DNA of 64,000 nucleotides from Gracilaria gracilis (GCA_030374805.1 JARGSG010000200.1:186001-250000), one strand, 5' to 3'. Shown: positions 1 to 10,403, numbered from the stretch's first letter. Numbers and translations: made by a program. Notes: generated by a model not told the origin, from the letters alone.

Positions 1-796
1 GAGCAAGAACATGTACACGATGGCGCCAACAATTGAACACTTGGACGCAGTATTTGTCGTTCACGTTGGCCACCTAAACGATCGGCCAGATTCCGAAGTG
101 GGGGAGAAACCGAGCAGGTCGAACCGAAGAGCCTCCTTTCGGACCTAAGCCCATCCCAAAGCCGTCCATATGTCCCCAGTGACATCACTGCACTTAGGGT
201 GTTGGCGGTGAAGGACACTGTGCCGACAAGTGGAACGAGTCGATAAGAAATCGCTCCAGCACATAAAGCGAGCGCGAAGGACGTCGAGCGATGCCGCCGA
301 ATGCTGCAAATCATTCGTCCCGTTACCACAAATAGCCAAGTTAGACTCTGCTTACTTTCTTCGTTATTTTTAACGGCCCTTCATTTTTTCCAATCCTCAA
401 CCCTTCAATTTAAAATAGAACTTTATATTGCATATATATTTTATTATATATATAATACGTGTAGTGCTACCGCTGCGACAACGCCGCCTCGTCGAGCGCA
501 TCACCAATTATTCACGTCCGAACAACTTGTCTAGATCAATTACTTGTCAACTGCTCTGCCCTACTTCGTTTAGTCTACGTGTACCGAACCTTGCGCTACG
601 AATCCTTTTCTTCTACCACGTGCTTCGTAACTTGAATGAACAGCAAATTCATTTGCGTACATTGGGTCTGCTTGATCACGTCTACACGCTCCCTCTGCAC
701 CTCTGTTGATGATCACTTCAAACAACGCTACTGCAACAAATCGAGAAGTTCTTTCTTCCCTGAAATCTTCGTCCCCGAACGTAGCCCTCATTCATC
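1..796. other. Non-genic 5' flank
   Basis: No convincing gene is seen here. An AT-rich run lies at about 427-456 (repeated TATAT) some 340 bases before the first VWA gene. It may belong to that gene's promoter, but it is farther from the ATG than the TATA boxes of the other host genes. Confidence 0.4.
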
Positions 797-1456
797 ATGA
801 AGGCCTCCATTTGGTTATTCTCTCTCGTCGCCCTTGCCATATCTATTCTTTCGCCTTTCGTACATACCTGCACAGTGAGGGGTATTTCTGATACACGCAA
901 CAAGCTTTTTAGGAAAAGAGGATGTGACGGCAGCATCTGCTTCGCATTACAAGGTAGCTCTTCTCTCAACTCCACGCAGACTCTGTCGCAAAAAGATCTT
1001 GTGGCAACCGTGGCCAGGGTATTGCAAGGACAAGGCAATGTTCAGCTTGCTGCAGTTCAGTATGGCTTCATAACGTCAGCTGTCAGTAACTTGACCAGTG
1101 ACACTGACCTTTTCCTGCAGAGGTTGGACGAATCTGAGTTGGAAAACGATGCAACTACGTTCTTGGGCGGCGCAATCGCGTACTGCGACTTTGCGTTGGC
1201 CGGGGAAGCCGATAGAAACCTTGTTGTCATTGGCAATGGTAAGAGCACTCTATTTGATCCAGTTCAAGACGCAAAGAGTTTCACCGAGAGAGGAGGAAAC
1301 GTATTTGCTGTAGCCGTGGGAAACCCTGATATGGAAGCGATTCGTGCAATTGCCGGTGAAAACTCGGCCCGTGTCTTTGATTTGACCAATGCAAAGGATA
1401 TTAATGCCGTTGTAGTCGACATAGTTATGGGTCTTTGTAGGATTGATTCTTGCTAA
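797..1456 (+). CDS. Secreted VWA-domain protein, MIDAS site altered
   Basis: 219 residues. An N-terminal signal peptide covers about residues 1-24 (Lys near the start, then a Leu/Val/Ile-rich stretch). The rest is one von Willebrand factor A domain. The gene is a paralog of the one at 3498-4169: both share the pattern C-x-x-x-x-C-F-A near residue 43-50, the block QYGFI near residue 95, and the block TF-x-G-x-x-IAYCDF near residue 135. VWA domains usually bind a metal and a ligand through the MIDAS motif D-x-S-x-S. The paralog has DGSGS, but this copy has QGSSS, with Gln at residue 52 in place of the first Asp, and a later GDG is GNG here. Metal-dependent binding is probably lost or changed. 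The ATG was chosen because the signal peptide follows it directly. No intron is seen. The ligand is unknown; an extracellular adhesion or matrix role is inferred from the family. Confidence 0.85.
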   Translation: MKASIWLFSLVALAISILSPFVHTCTVRGISDTRNKLFRKRGCDGSICFALQGSSSLNSTQTLSQKDLVATVARVLQGQGNVQLAAVQYGFITSAVSNLTSDTDLFLQRLDESELENDATTFLGGAIAYCDFALAGEADRNLVVIGNGKSTLFDPVQDAKSFTERGGNVFAVAVGNPDMEAIRAIAGENSARVFDLTNAKDINAVVVDIVMGLCRIDSC

Positions 1457-3374
1457 AGAAAGATGAGCGAAGGATGGAAAATTGCGAGTGCACCGCATCA
1501 AATTCTAACCGTAAACGCTAAAGTCCTTTGTATTTCACAGTTTTTTTGAAGAACAACGAGAAGCATTTCGTTGCTGCAGAAAGAAGCTGAACAAATTGAA
1601 TCGCTCTTGAGTACAATAAGTCTAAGATACACAAAAAAATGCAGTAAAGTAGTGCAGGCTATCTGCAGGTTGAAGAAATGCCAAAGCGTAGGAGTACAGC
1701 GCATTGATCTTCAAACTGTTGTTCAAGTTTCTCCGACCTCTCATCATGAACCGTATGCCCAGGGGGAACTGCAGGAGTTCATTCTAGGAAAATGTCATCC
1801 ATCTTGTAGCATTAAATGAGGTCTTGACGTTGCTCTCAGTGCACCTGATTACGATCGAAGAAGCGAATCAGCTCTCTGAAGAGTTTTCTGGTTCAACCTT
1901 TTCACAGATTTTCCTAACTGGGATTGAAAAGAGTTCTTGAGATAGGTGGAAGAATGGAATCTATTTTTAAGTACGTAGCGAAGTTTGCCCGGAACACGCA
2001 AATGAAATGTAGAGTAGGATAGGTCTGTCTGACGACCTGTCCGATGGTTAGTTGGCCTAGCCAAGTTGGTTTCTCCTCATCCGGAAGGAAACAAAGATGT
2101 TGTGCGTGTGATGGGACCGGGTTGCCGCACCGATAACATCACACGTATCACATTATGGGCTGAAGAGCTGAAGGTAAGGAAGGGGATCACCATTAGATAT
2201 TGATTCACGAAGAATATTCTAGACAGAGAAAGAGAGAGGCAATGAGGGAAAGCGCTTTGAACATTTCATGGATGTCTCCAGCAAACGAAACCGTTCCACC
2301 ATTTGAAAACGATGCATTGGAATTGAGAACTCGTCAATCACGAACCTCCCGAGATCATGAATATGTCTCGCGAGCAAAGCAGTTTAAATCCCAATTGCAC
2401 AAAAACATGGAAATCCACATTATCCACAGCACGCCCACATGAGGGAGAGGATAAACTCTCACAGAAGGAGTCGTACCACACGAACTGTGTTCTTTGTCCA
2501 AAGATGTGGTTGTTGCTTGCTGCTAAAGATGTGCATAAAGTGTGAATTACAACATAATTGTTGCCGCACGAGCCTTCGACTTCCTCTTTTTCACTATGGT
2601 CCTGTTCCCTGTTCCAAAACTCAGGGAGAACTACTCATCGAAGTATTTTTCTCTCTATAGCACGTGCCTTCAATCAAGGCAACACGTCATTTTTATTGAC
2701 CAGAGCTGAAGTTCTTGTGTCCAGAGGAAGGCTGGTCAATGACATAAATCATGTGTATTTTGCTCCCTTTCCGCTTCTGTCGGTGTCAAACAGCTGGACT
2801 CGGCTCATTAGGCATTCCGCGGCGTATTATCTGCTGAATTTATCCAAGCAGAACAAAAACCTCAAGAGTTTCACATTAACCCCATATGAGTGAAATTAGT
2901 AAATAAATGCCATGTCTTGCGAATATTTATGCTCATCGTCCTTCGCACACGCGCGATGTAATTCTAGAAGCGCCAAGACGCAATGTTAGATATGCAACTG
3001 GTTTTTGAAAAAAAAAGCCCGCATGAAAGAGTTCTCTTTCATTTTCCGAATCCGTGATGCAGCAACGTCACACATTCGCCACGATGCTTCGCTCAAATGT
3101 TGCTTGCTCGGTGGACGAAGTACTTTTCTTGCGTTTTCATCATCCTCCCAATGCTTTGAAATGACGGACTGCCTTTGAAAAATCCAGTTCTGTCTACCCG
3201 ACTACTCCTCTTCAATCAAACCAATCCCACGCATTTGGTTGTTGAATATTTCGTGACTGCTTGAACATGAAGCATGAAAGGCAGAAACAAGATGAGCAGA
3301 TTTCTCTGGAAGCGAGGCCGCCTCAAGCGTATTTCTGCAAGCACCCGCTCATATCAGAGATCGGATAGAATCTG
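1457..3374. other. Intergenic stretch between the VWA paralogs
   Basis: About 1.9 kb. Several short open frames occur, but none has a recognisable domain, signal peptide or motif. I looked for a decayed third VWA copy between the two paralogs and saw none. Confidence 0.5.
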
Positions 3375-3382
3375 TATAAATA
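3375..3382 (+). promoter_or_regulatory. TATA box of the second VWA gene
   Basis: TATAAATA, 115 bases before the ATG at 3498. The spacing matches the TATA boxes of the other host genes in the window. Confidence 0.6.
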
Positions 3383-3497
3383 CGAGGTACTCGGTCGCTC
3401 TGCTTTTGATCGCCTCAACACTTCACCACTTAAAAGCCCATCTTCAACACTTTTCCAAGCTCTCCCGCCTCCATAGCACTCTCATATACACGACAAG

Positions 3498-4169
3498 ATG
3501 AAGTTTATCTTTACCGCACTTGTGTTTCTTCTTGGATGCTCACTTGCTTCTTCTACAGCGCTTTCTGCTGCTGCCAGTATCAGAGCGGCCGCTCAAACTG
3601 CAGAACAGCTAGTCAGGAGCAACGGATGCAATGCTAACGTGTGCTTTGCCATTGACGGCAGTGGCTCTGTCAACTCCAGCGACTTTACCGCCATGCAACG
3701 TTTTGTGATCTCACTCAACAACATCATTGGCGTTGACGAGACGGCTGAGTACGCAGCAGTGCAGTACGGTTTTATCAACTACCCCATTTCGCCGCTCACA
3801 ACCGACAGAGCGCTCTTCCAGCGCAGAGTTCTTGGCGCGCAGTTCCAGAATGACTTTGCCACCTTCATCGGAGCTGGAATCGCTTACTGCGACTTCCAGT
3901 TGAGGCAGCGACCCGGAGAGGCCAACAAGTTGGTTGTGCTCGGAGATGGCAGGAACACGATCGGAGGTAACCCCGTTGGTGATGCCGATCGATTCAGGGC
4001 GGCCAACCCCGGCGGTCGCGTCACAACTGTGGGCGTGGCGTTCCAGGACACAAGCGTGTTGCAGGCGATTGCCGGAGGAGATCCCAACTCAGTTTTGGGG
4101 GTGACTCAATATGTGGATCTCGGTCTGGTCATCGTGGACCTCGTCAAATCGGTTTGCAACATTGCCTAG
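3498..4169 (+). CDS. Secreted VWA-domain protein with intact MIDAS
   Basis: 223 residues. A signal peptide covers about residues 1-20. One von Willebrand factor A domain follows, with the canonical MIDAS motif DGSGS (Asp53), a conserved Thr near residue 121 and a GDG turn near residue 152. This pattern is expected for a divalent-metal-dependent binding domain acting outside the cell. The protein has only the VWA domain, with no transmembrane segment after the signal, so it is probably released or wall-associated. A TATA box lies 115 bases upstream and AATAAA 124 bases downstream of the stop. It shares gene structure and several sequence blocks with the gene at 797-1456 in the same orientation, so the two arose by tandem duplication. 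Base composition is GC-richer than that of its sister gene. The ligand is unknown. Confidence 0.9.
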   Translation: MKFIFTALVFLLGCSLASSTALSAAASIRAAAQTAEQLVRSNGCNANVCFAIDGSGSVNSSDFTAMQRFVISLNNIIGVDETAEYAAVQYGFINYPISPLTTDRALFQRRVLGAQFQNDFATFIGAGIAYCDFQLRQRPGEANKLVVLGDGRNTIGGNPVGDADRFRAANPGGRVTTVGVAFQDTSVLQAIAGGDPNSVLGVTQYVDLGLVIVDLVKSVCNIA

Positions 4170-4292
4170 AAAATATGCTTCGCGCTAATCTGGCAGCTCT
4201 CCGCGAGTTTTACTGACTTGTTCAGTAGATAATAGCAAAGCGCTCATCTTTCTTTGCTCCTTTTGTTGGACAGGTATCGCTCTAAATCCATG

Positions 4293-4298
4293 AATAAA
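4293..4298 (+). terminator. Poly(A) signal of the second VWA gene
   Basis: AATAAA, 124 bases after the stop codon, in an AT-rich setting. Confidence 0.45.
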
Positions 4299-4737
4299 AG
4301 GAAAGCAACAAAGTTGCTGCGGTTGAATTGCTATTAAGGAGGGAGAGCCATTGTTTTGTTGACCCAGTGCGGTGTTTCAGCGACACTTTGCTCGCAGTTC
4401 GAAGTTATGATTACAAAATTAGATTCAAATTTGAGAGTACTTTCACACATACAACTGATATCCAATTTTAAAATTAGTTTAAAACTGTTTCGCGAGCAGC
4501 AAAATAGTTACAAAGTTTCATAGTTTGGAAAACAAAGTGGTCTCAACTTCAGGTTCATTTTTCCGGTCATTATTTCTAATAAACACAAAAAGTTTCTCAT
4601 TTAAATTTTAGAAGTTCTTGCCATATCCAAAAAATGTTATGAACGAGTTCAAGACATACAGCCTGCCGATTGAAAGCGTGTTTTAGTTCGAAGTTTATTC
4701 CTGAACTGAGTAATGATATACGGTGTCTTGTAGAACG
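4299..4737. other. AT-rich intergenic stretch
   Basis: No gene seen. The sequence is AT-rich and leads into the promoter of the zinc-finger gene. Confidence 0.4.
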
Positions 4738-4744
4738 TATAAAG
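4738..4744 (+). promoter_or_regulatory. TATA box of the split zinc-finger gene
   Basis: TATAAAG, 103 bases before the ATG at 4848, the same spacing as at the VWA gene. Confidence 0.5.
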
Positions 4745-5069
4745 AACGCCCGCTCACGGCGATAGTAGTTTTGCAATATACAAGAGAACAAGAAAGTAAA
4801 CAACACAAAGAGAGAACTGAAAGACAAAGAATTTAGGTAAAACACGGATGAGTTCTCACAAAACTATTGCCGGTGGCGCTGGTAGTTCCAACGTTGCTAC
4901 GCACAACGACTCTGAGGATGGTCAGAGAACCTTGAAGATGCTAGCCGATGTGGCATGGGTACTTCCTCATGCGCGATGGAAATGCCCTTACTGTGATGGA
5001 GACTACAAAGACGAAAAATCGGTTCGAAATCACGTGAGAAGGAAACATGATTTCGAAGAACGACGACAC

Positions 5070-5451
5070 AATGGAATGCAAGCATTGATTGTGCATTTGC
5101 AGTGCATTTGCATTTGCAATGCAAAGCGAAATACTTGCATTAATGTTTGCACGATGCATATCTAGTGCAATGGTCTAGGAGAGTTGCATTGGATACTTGC
5201 ACTTTGCAGAATAATATCAGACGTACTAGGAGAGACGGAGAGGCATTACGTAGCAACGATTACGTGTGCGTTGCAAGACTACTTGCATTACGCCAGAGCG
5301 TGCGCAAAGGGTATTTAAGAAGACAACTCAGTACAGTTCTCTTGCATTCCTACTCAAGCAGACAGACAAGACCCCGGTACTCACAGCCCGGAAACAACGA
5401 ACAATAAACTCTGTTTCAACCAATCCAACCTCTTGTACCCGACTTTACATT
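5070..5451 (+). repeat. 5' LTR of Copia-1
   Basis: 382 bases, matching 10022-10403. It contains AATAAA near 5403 and a run of short GCATTTGCA-like repeats at its start. The small frames inside it are not genes. Confidence 0.9.
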
Positions 5452-5464
5452 GTTATGGGCCCAG
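5452..5464 (+). promoter_or_regulatory. Primer-binding site of Copia-1, initiator tRNA-Met type
   Basis: GTTATGGGCCCAG directly follows the LTR. It is complementary to the anticodon arm of eukaryotic initiator tRNA-Met. Drosophila copia is known to prime from an internal fragment of this tRNA. The polyprotein ATG (5455-5457) lies inside the site. Confidence 0.75.
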
Positions 5465-8400
5465 AAAGCTCGAACCATCTGCCGTCGAGGCCCCGTTTTT
5501 CATGGGATATCAAAACCGTTCCGTGGAATGATGGACGTGGAAACCAGGAAGAATATGTGGACGCCGTTTCGCTATGGCAAGCTTTTCACGACACGCTGGC
5601 GGACTCGAACAGTAACAAGATTCCAAAAGAAGCTCGTGGAATAATGCTGCAATCACAACTGTACGGACGTGCAAAGGACCTCTGCAAGGCAATTCCAGAG
5701 GAAACAGTCAAATCAGTGAAGGGTGTGGATGCAATTGTGGAAGCATTGTACAAAAGAGATCCACTCGCCGTAGTGTCGGATGTCTTTCAGGATTTCCTTT
5801 CAATGTTGAACACGAAGCGAAACCACAACGAAAGCTTTAAGAATTTTGAATCCAGGTTCCAAGCGCAAGTTTCAAGACTCAACGCCCATGGTCCCGAAGC
5901 AAAGCTGTCAGATGCGCTTGTGGCTTTCGCTTTACTCGCAAATTCAGATGTCGATAACAACCAAAGAGTGTCCGTTTTAGCAAATGGTGCTCCACGTGAA
6001 GCGAGTCTCACTCCGACATCTACTACAAATGACTATTTGAAGGCGGTGTCGTACTCATCGATCGCTTCCGTACTCAGGCAGTGCGACAAGATGAAGAATT
6101 CTGGAAGGGAACAGTCGTCGAACACTCTTTCAGCAAACTCGGCGCAGAACACGTATCGAAGCAGCAACAGTAGAGGTACTCGAGAGAGAACTATCGGAAA
6201 TCAGAACCAGCACAAGACCCCTGAGCAGATCGCCGAATTGAAGGGAAGAACGCAGTGCAAGAAGTGTCGGAAGTATGGACATTGGTATCTGGATCACAAC
6301 CGAGATGGTTCGCTGAAACCAGGATTCAAGGCATTAGATGCCCCGGTCAACGCAAGCAAAGAAAAGAACAACGTTTTAACTTTTAACATGGGACATCTAC
6401 GTGCAATGAATTCAACGGTAGTTGAAGATTTCGTAGGACCGCTCCTCGACAACGCAGCACCATACAGTGGTATTGGACAAGTTGAGCTCAAGCTGATTGC
6501 AAAATTTGTTTGCCCTGATTGGAATGGAAGCCTCGATGAAATACCAGAGGCGGTTGCCGACAGACCGTATTGGCAATATGGAAAGGGCGAACACAAAAGC
6601 CCGGCAAGGAAGATCCTTGGTTCAGTGATGCTGAAGGCGAAGACGGACGAAGGAAGAACTGTGCATATTCGACACTTGGTAATCGACGGATCCTCCCAGT
6701 GGGTTGTTGGGCGAAACGTCACCAATTATTGTGACATTCTTCGCGTCAACCAGAATGTCCTGAAACTCCCTCCCGATGAAGATGACCAGGGACAAGGCCA
6801 CATCACTTTGGTGGACAAAGATTTGCACACCTACATTCCATACGCAGTGTTCAGTTTCCACGAACCCGAACTTACAGCCGAACACGAGACTGCGTTGTTT
6901 TGCGCAACGGCTCATCTGGATGGTGATACTTCTGATAGACCATGGAAGGATCTAAAAAAGATCGTGGATAAGGTGCACAAACATGTCTGTGGTCACTCAA
7001 ACTACTCGGATATCAAAATTCTTTTGGAAAGGAATGAAGTTTGGAACGCACAAGTGGACAAGTATTTGCAGACTGCTTTGGAAGACTGTACCGCCTGCAA
7101 AGCAACAGCGACACCCAAAGCCTCCAGAAAAGTATCGCTAAGCTCAATGACGAGATCGTTCAACGAGGTCGTGTGTGTCGATCATCTGTTCTTGCATCAA
7201 CATGTGGTAATGCACATCATGGATTCCGTATCGCGATACTCAGTCGGAGCGGAGGTGGAAGATACGTCCATGCGAAACGCCATATTGATCTTCGACGCAC
7301 ATTGGTTAACACCATTTTGGGAACCTGATGTGGTTGCGTACGACCAAGCCTTCAACAATACCATATTTAACGACTATCTGAGTGAGCGGGGAATTGAAGT
7401 CAGACCCCTACCCGCCCGTAGACACAACAAGAACGTTCTCGAATCCAAGCATCGCATAATCAGAGACGTTTTCCTGCGTCTGAAGGAGGCTTCAAACGTA
7501 GAAGCCACTGATTGGAGAAGCTCTCTTTTTGTGCAACAGGCTATCAGGATAACCAACGATCTTTATGGAAACGACGTCCTATCCGCGCACGAGTTGGCAA
7601 AAGGATATGCGAGACCAATCGAGAATGGCGGCCTGCCAAGGCTGCTGCCCCAGGAACTCGTCGATGCACACCAAACTCTCTTGGCCAAGCGTAAGCTGAC
7701 TTTAATCCTTAGGTCCAGGACGTTCGAAGAACCCCCAGTAACCGTAGGAGATTTGGTACAGATATACATCAAAAAGCAACACGAGAAGAGAGGAAAATGG
7801 TCCCAGAACAAGCCTATACTTACATTTCAACGTGAAAGTGGTACTGTTACCGTTCCTGGAGCAAATGGAAAGAAGATAAATGCAGCAATCGAAGATGTTC
7901 GACCCGCAATTCATGACAACGAGCTAGCAGCTGCTGTGCGAGATGCAATAGACGAACTTGACAGGAATTTGGATGATTCTCTTCACGGATTGGAAGATAA
8001 ATCGGGCGAGAGTGATGAAGTAGTTCGACATCAACTAGTACAAACGACAACCACCAACCGCGAGGACACCGAAGATGACATGGGTCAAACGGGACCCATC
8101 ATGCCGAAGGTTGGAGACCATATTGAAGTTTATTGGCCCATGGACAAAACGTTCTATGCAGGGACAGTCCATAAGTATGACGAAGACGCTGATAAGCATC
8201 ATGTACATTACACTGATGGCGACAAAGAGAAGTTAAATCTGCGAGACGAAGTATGGAATTACGTCACCACGACAGCAACCGCGGACACCATCGACAACGC
8301 CACAGCACCTGAGCGAGTTCAGGATACGATTGAAGCAGCAGAGGTGCAGTTGTCACCTGGACAAGAACTCCGGAGCTCGGAGAAGGAACTAATCGGTGAG

Positions 8401-9999
8401 TACTTTCAGGCTTTCGGTTCAAATGAGTTCATGTTGCACCAAGCCCAAGGACTCCCCCCGTATGCAACCCAGAACGCGTATGAGAAGGAAGCGCTGTCAT
8501 TTAAGAAGGTCGTGAGAGAGGTACCAGTTTCCAAAGTACCCAAAACTGCCAACGTAGTCACCAGCCATGTGCTGTACAAGGTGAAACGTTGTGATGACAA
8601 CTCATTGACCCTGAAGGCCCGGATTGCAGTCCATGGTAACAAAGACCAACGCAAAGACAGTTTGAAGACCGATTCTGCAACATGCCCTCCCGTTGGAATC
8701 AGAATTTTGCTTTCGTTGGCGGCAGTCAATCGATGGACAGTGGCAAAAATTGATTTCAAGAGTGCTTTTCTGCAAACGGAAGCCTTACGAGATGTATATG
8801 TAATACCGCCGCGTGAATGCAATACGCGTAATCAACACTACTGGCTCCTTCTTTCAGCCGCGTATGGCCTTGTTAATGCCGGAGCAAAGTGGCAGCAGTT
8901 AAGTGATGATGTTTTAAGAAGAATCGGATACCAACAGCTCGTTTATGTGCCGCAACTGTTCTACCAGAAGTATGATAGCCAGATGAGCAGCGCCGCAGTC
9001 AAGGTTGTTGACGATATTCTCTTCGCCGGACCTCGCGAGAAATTGGCCCAGGTCATCGACAAGATACAGGAAGACTACCAACTTGGTACTATTGTGTATG
9101 GACCAGGCCAAATCAACTTTTACGGATTAATGATCACTCAGTATGAAGACATGACCATTCGTATCGATGGAGATGAGAAAATGCAGGGATACGAAGCTTA
9201 CACAATCAGTCGAACGCGACGAAAGGAGCAAGACAGTCAACTTAACAGTATCGAATCATCTGCCTTTCGATCGCTCAACAGTTGCCTAGGATGGCTTGGA
9301 GTCGCTGCATCGCCATTTTGCGCCTTCGTGGCAAGCTACTTGCAACAAAAGGGTCCATCACCGACTGTAAAGGACTTGGTTACACAAATCAACCTTTTGA
9401 GAGCGTTGAAGAGAAAAGGGACCTCAGTGATGTTCAACAGACCTTGCGATGTCCAGAAATGTGAAGTTTCTGTCGTGATGTTCTCGGATGCCAGCCGATC
9501 AGAAGACTATGGACAACTTGGCTATGTTGTTGGACTTCTGTTTGGGAAGCTATCGCAGGATTCTATCATTCATATCATTGGATGGAGTTCACACAAATCT
9601 CGTAGACCGGTTAAGTCAATTGGTTCTGCCGAAACTTTGGCAGCAGGTGAAGCCATCGATGAAGGAAAGGTTCTTGCTAAGGCCTTTCAGATTTTACTTG
9701 GCATACCTGTACCTCTTTGGGTTGTAGTGGACTCGAAGGACTTGTATGGAACTCTATCGACTTGCAGGAACGCCACCGATCGATCGATTAGGGGAGATGT
9801 AAGTGTCATCAGATATGAGTATGAGACCAATAACGTCGACCGAATGATATGGTTTCCTGGAAAATTGAACTACGCAGACCCGTTGACAAAGACAGACAGT
9901 CCTTTGACACAACCGTTGGAATTGATGTTGTACGACGGAAAAATATCTCTAGATCTTCGAGGAGCACTCTCAAACAGTTCTAACAAGTCAACCGGTTAG
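5455..9999 (+). CDS. Copia-1 Gag-Pol polyprotein with a Tudor-type domain
   Basis: One frame of 1514 residues. In order: gag with a zinc knuckle near residue 268; aspartic protease region near 332; integrase zinc region about 508-548; integrase catalytic core about 573-665; a short basic integrase tail; an acidic linker; a Tudor-type domain about 885-937 (V-Y-W-P-M-D-K, F-Y-x-G-x-V, then Y-x-D-G-D and a late Trp); reverse transcriptase about 1050-1300; RNase H about 1340-1500. The order gag-protease-integrase-RT-RNase H defines Copia (Pseudoviridae). The Tudor block resembles that of plant PDS5-type cohesion proteins, which read methylated histone tails. Here it could guide integration to certain chromatin; this is inferred. 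The start at 5455 was chosen because the related element begins with the same MGPESS at the same distance from its LTR. An upstream in-frame extension lies inside the LTR. Confidence 0.92.
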   Translation: MGPESSNHLPSRPRFSWDIKTVPWNDGRGNQEEYVDAVSLWQAFHDTLADSNSNKIPKEARGIMLQSQLYGRAKDLCKAIPEETVKSVKGVDAIVEALYKRDPLAVVSDVFQDFLSMLNTKRNHNESFKNFESRFQAQVSRLNAHGPEAKLSDALVAFALLANSDVDNNQRVSVLANGAPREASLTPTSTTNDYLKAVSYSSIASVLRQCDKMKNSGREQSSNTLSANSAQNTYRSSNSRGTRERTIGNQNQHKTPEQIAELKGRTQCKKCRKYGHWYLDHNRDGSLKPGFKALDAPVNASKEKNNVLTFNMGHLRAMNSTVVEDFVGPLLDNAAPYSGIGQVELKLIAKFVCPDWNGSLDEIPEAVADRPYWQYGKGEHKSPARKILGSVMLKAKTDEGRTVHIRHLVIDGSSQWVVGRNVTNYCDILRVNQNVLKLPPDEDDQGQGHITLVDKDLHTYIPYAVFSFHEPELTAEHETALFCATAHLDGDTSDRPWKDLKKIVDKVHKHVCGHSNYSDIKILLERNEVWNAQVDKYLQTALEDCTACKATATPKASRKVSLSSMTRSFNEVVCVDHLFLHQHVVMHIMDSVSRYSVGAEVEDTSMRNAILIFDAHWLTPFWEPDVVAYDQAFNNTIFNDYLSERGIEVRPLPARRHNKNVLESKHRIIRDVFLRLKEASNVEATDWRSSLFVQQAIRITNDLYGNDVLSAHELAKGYARPIENGGLPRLLPQELVDAHQTLLAKRKLTLILRSRTFEEPPVTVGDLVQIYIKKQHEKRGKWSQNKPILTFQRESGTVTVPGANGKKINAAIEDVRPAIHDNELAAAVRDAIDELDRNLDDSLHGLEDKSGESDEVVRHQLVQTTTTNREDTEDDMGQTGPIMPKVGDHIEVYWPMDKTFYAGTVHKYDEDADKHHVHYTDGDKEKLNLRDEVWNYVTTTATADTIDNATAPERVQDTIEAAEVQLSPGQELRSSEKELIGEYFQAFGSNEFMLHQAQGLPPYATQNAYEKEALSFKKVVREVPVSKVPKTANVVTSHVLYKVKRCDDNSLTLKARIAVHGNKDQRKDSLKTDSATCPPVGIRILLSLAAVNRWTVAKIDFKSAFLQTEALRDVYVIPPRECNTRNQHYWLLLSAAYGLVNAGAKWQQLSDDVLRRIGYQQLVYVPQLFYQKYDSQMSSAAVKVVDDILFAGPREKLAQVIDKIQEDYQLGTIVYGPGQINFYGLMITQYEDMTIRIDGDEKMQGYEAYTISRTRRKEQDSQLNSIESSAFRSLNSCLGWLGVAASPFCAFVASYLQQKGPSPTVKDLVTQINLLRALKRKGTSVMFNRPCDVQKCEVSVVMFSDASRSEDYGQLGYVVGLLFGKLSQDSIIHIIGWSSHKSRRPVKSIGSAETLAAGEAIDEGKVLAKAFQILLGIPVPLWVVVDSKDLYGTLSTCRNATDRSIRGDVSVIRYEYETNNVDRMIWFPGKLNYADPLTKTDSPLTQPLELMLYDGKISLDLRGALSNSSNKSTG

Positions 10000-10021
10000 A
10001 ATGTTTTCGAGAAAGAATTAG

Positions 10022-10403
10022 AATGGAATGCAAGCATTGATTGTGCATTTGCAGTGCATTTGCATTTGCAATGCAAAGCAAAATACTTGCATTAATGTTT
10101 GCACGATGCATATCTAGTGCAATGGTCTAGGAGAGTTGCATTGGATACTTGCACTTTGCAGAATAATATCAGACGTACTAGGAGAGACGGAGAGGCATTA
10201 CGTAGCAACGATTACGTGTGCGTTGCAAGACTACTTGCATTACGCCAGAGCGTGCGCAAAGGGTATTTAAGAAGACAACTCAGTACAGTTCTCTTGCATT
10301 CCTACTCAAGCAGACAGACAAGACCCCGGTACTCACAGCCCGGAAACAACGAACAATAAACTCTGTTTCAACCAATCCAACCTCTTGTACCCGACTTTAC
10401 ATT
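10022..10403 (+). repeat. 3' LTR of Copia-1
   Basis: 382 bases, nearly identical to 5070-5451. It is preceded by a purine-rich tract (about 10008-10021) and followed by the target duplication GACAC (10404-10408). Confidence 0.9.

Larger units (their letters stand above)
5070..10403 (+). mobile_element. Copia LTR retrotransposon, whole and young (Copia-1)
   Basis: A full element with two 382-base LTRs, a primer-binding site touching the 5' LTR, one long polyprotein frame and a 5-base target duplication (GACAC). The LTR ends are AATG and CATT. By eye the two LTRs are almost identical, which points to a recent insertion. It looks whole. It lies inside a host zinc-finger gene in the same orientation. 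It is a relative of the element at 33219-38517: both polyproteins begin MGPESS and end NKSTG. Confidence 0.93.

Noticed and set aside
1571-2893. Possible decayed third VWA gene between the two paralogs
   Set aside because: None of the short frames carries the shared VWA blocks.
5147-5407. 86-residue frame repeated at 10099-10359
   Set aside because: It lies within the two LTR copies of Copia-1. The repetition reflects the LTR, not a duplicated gene.
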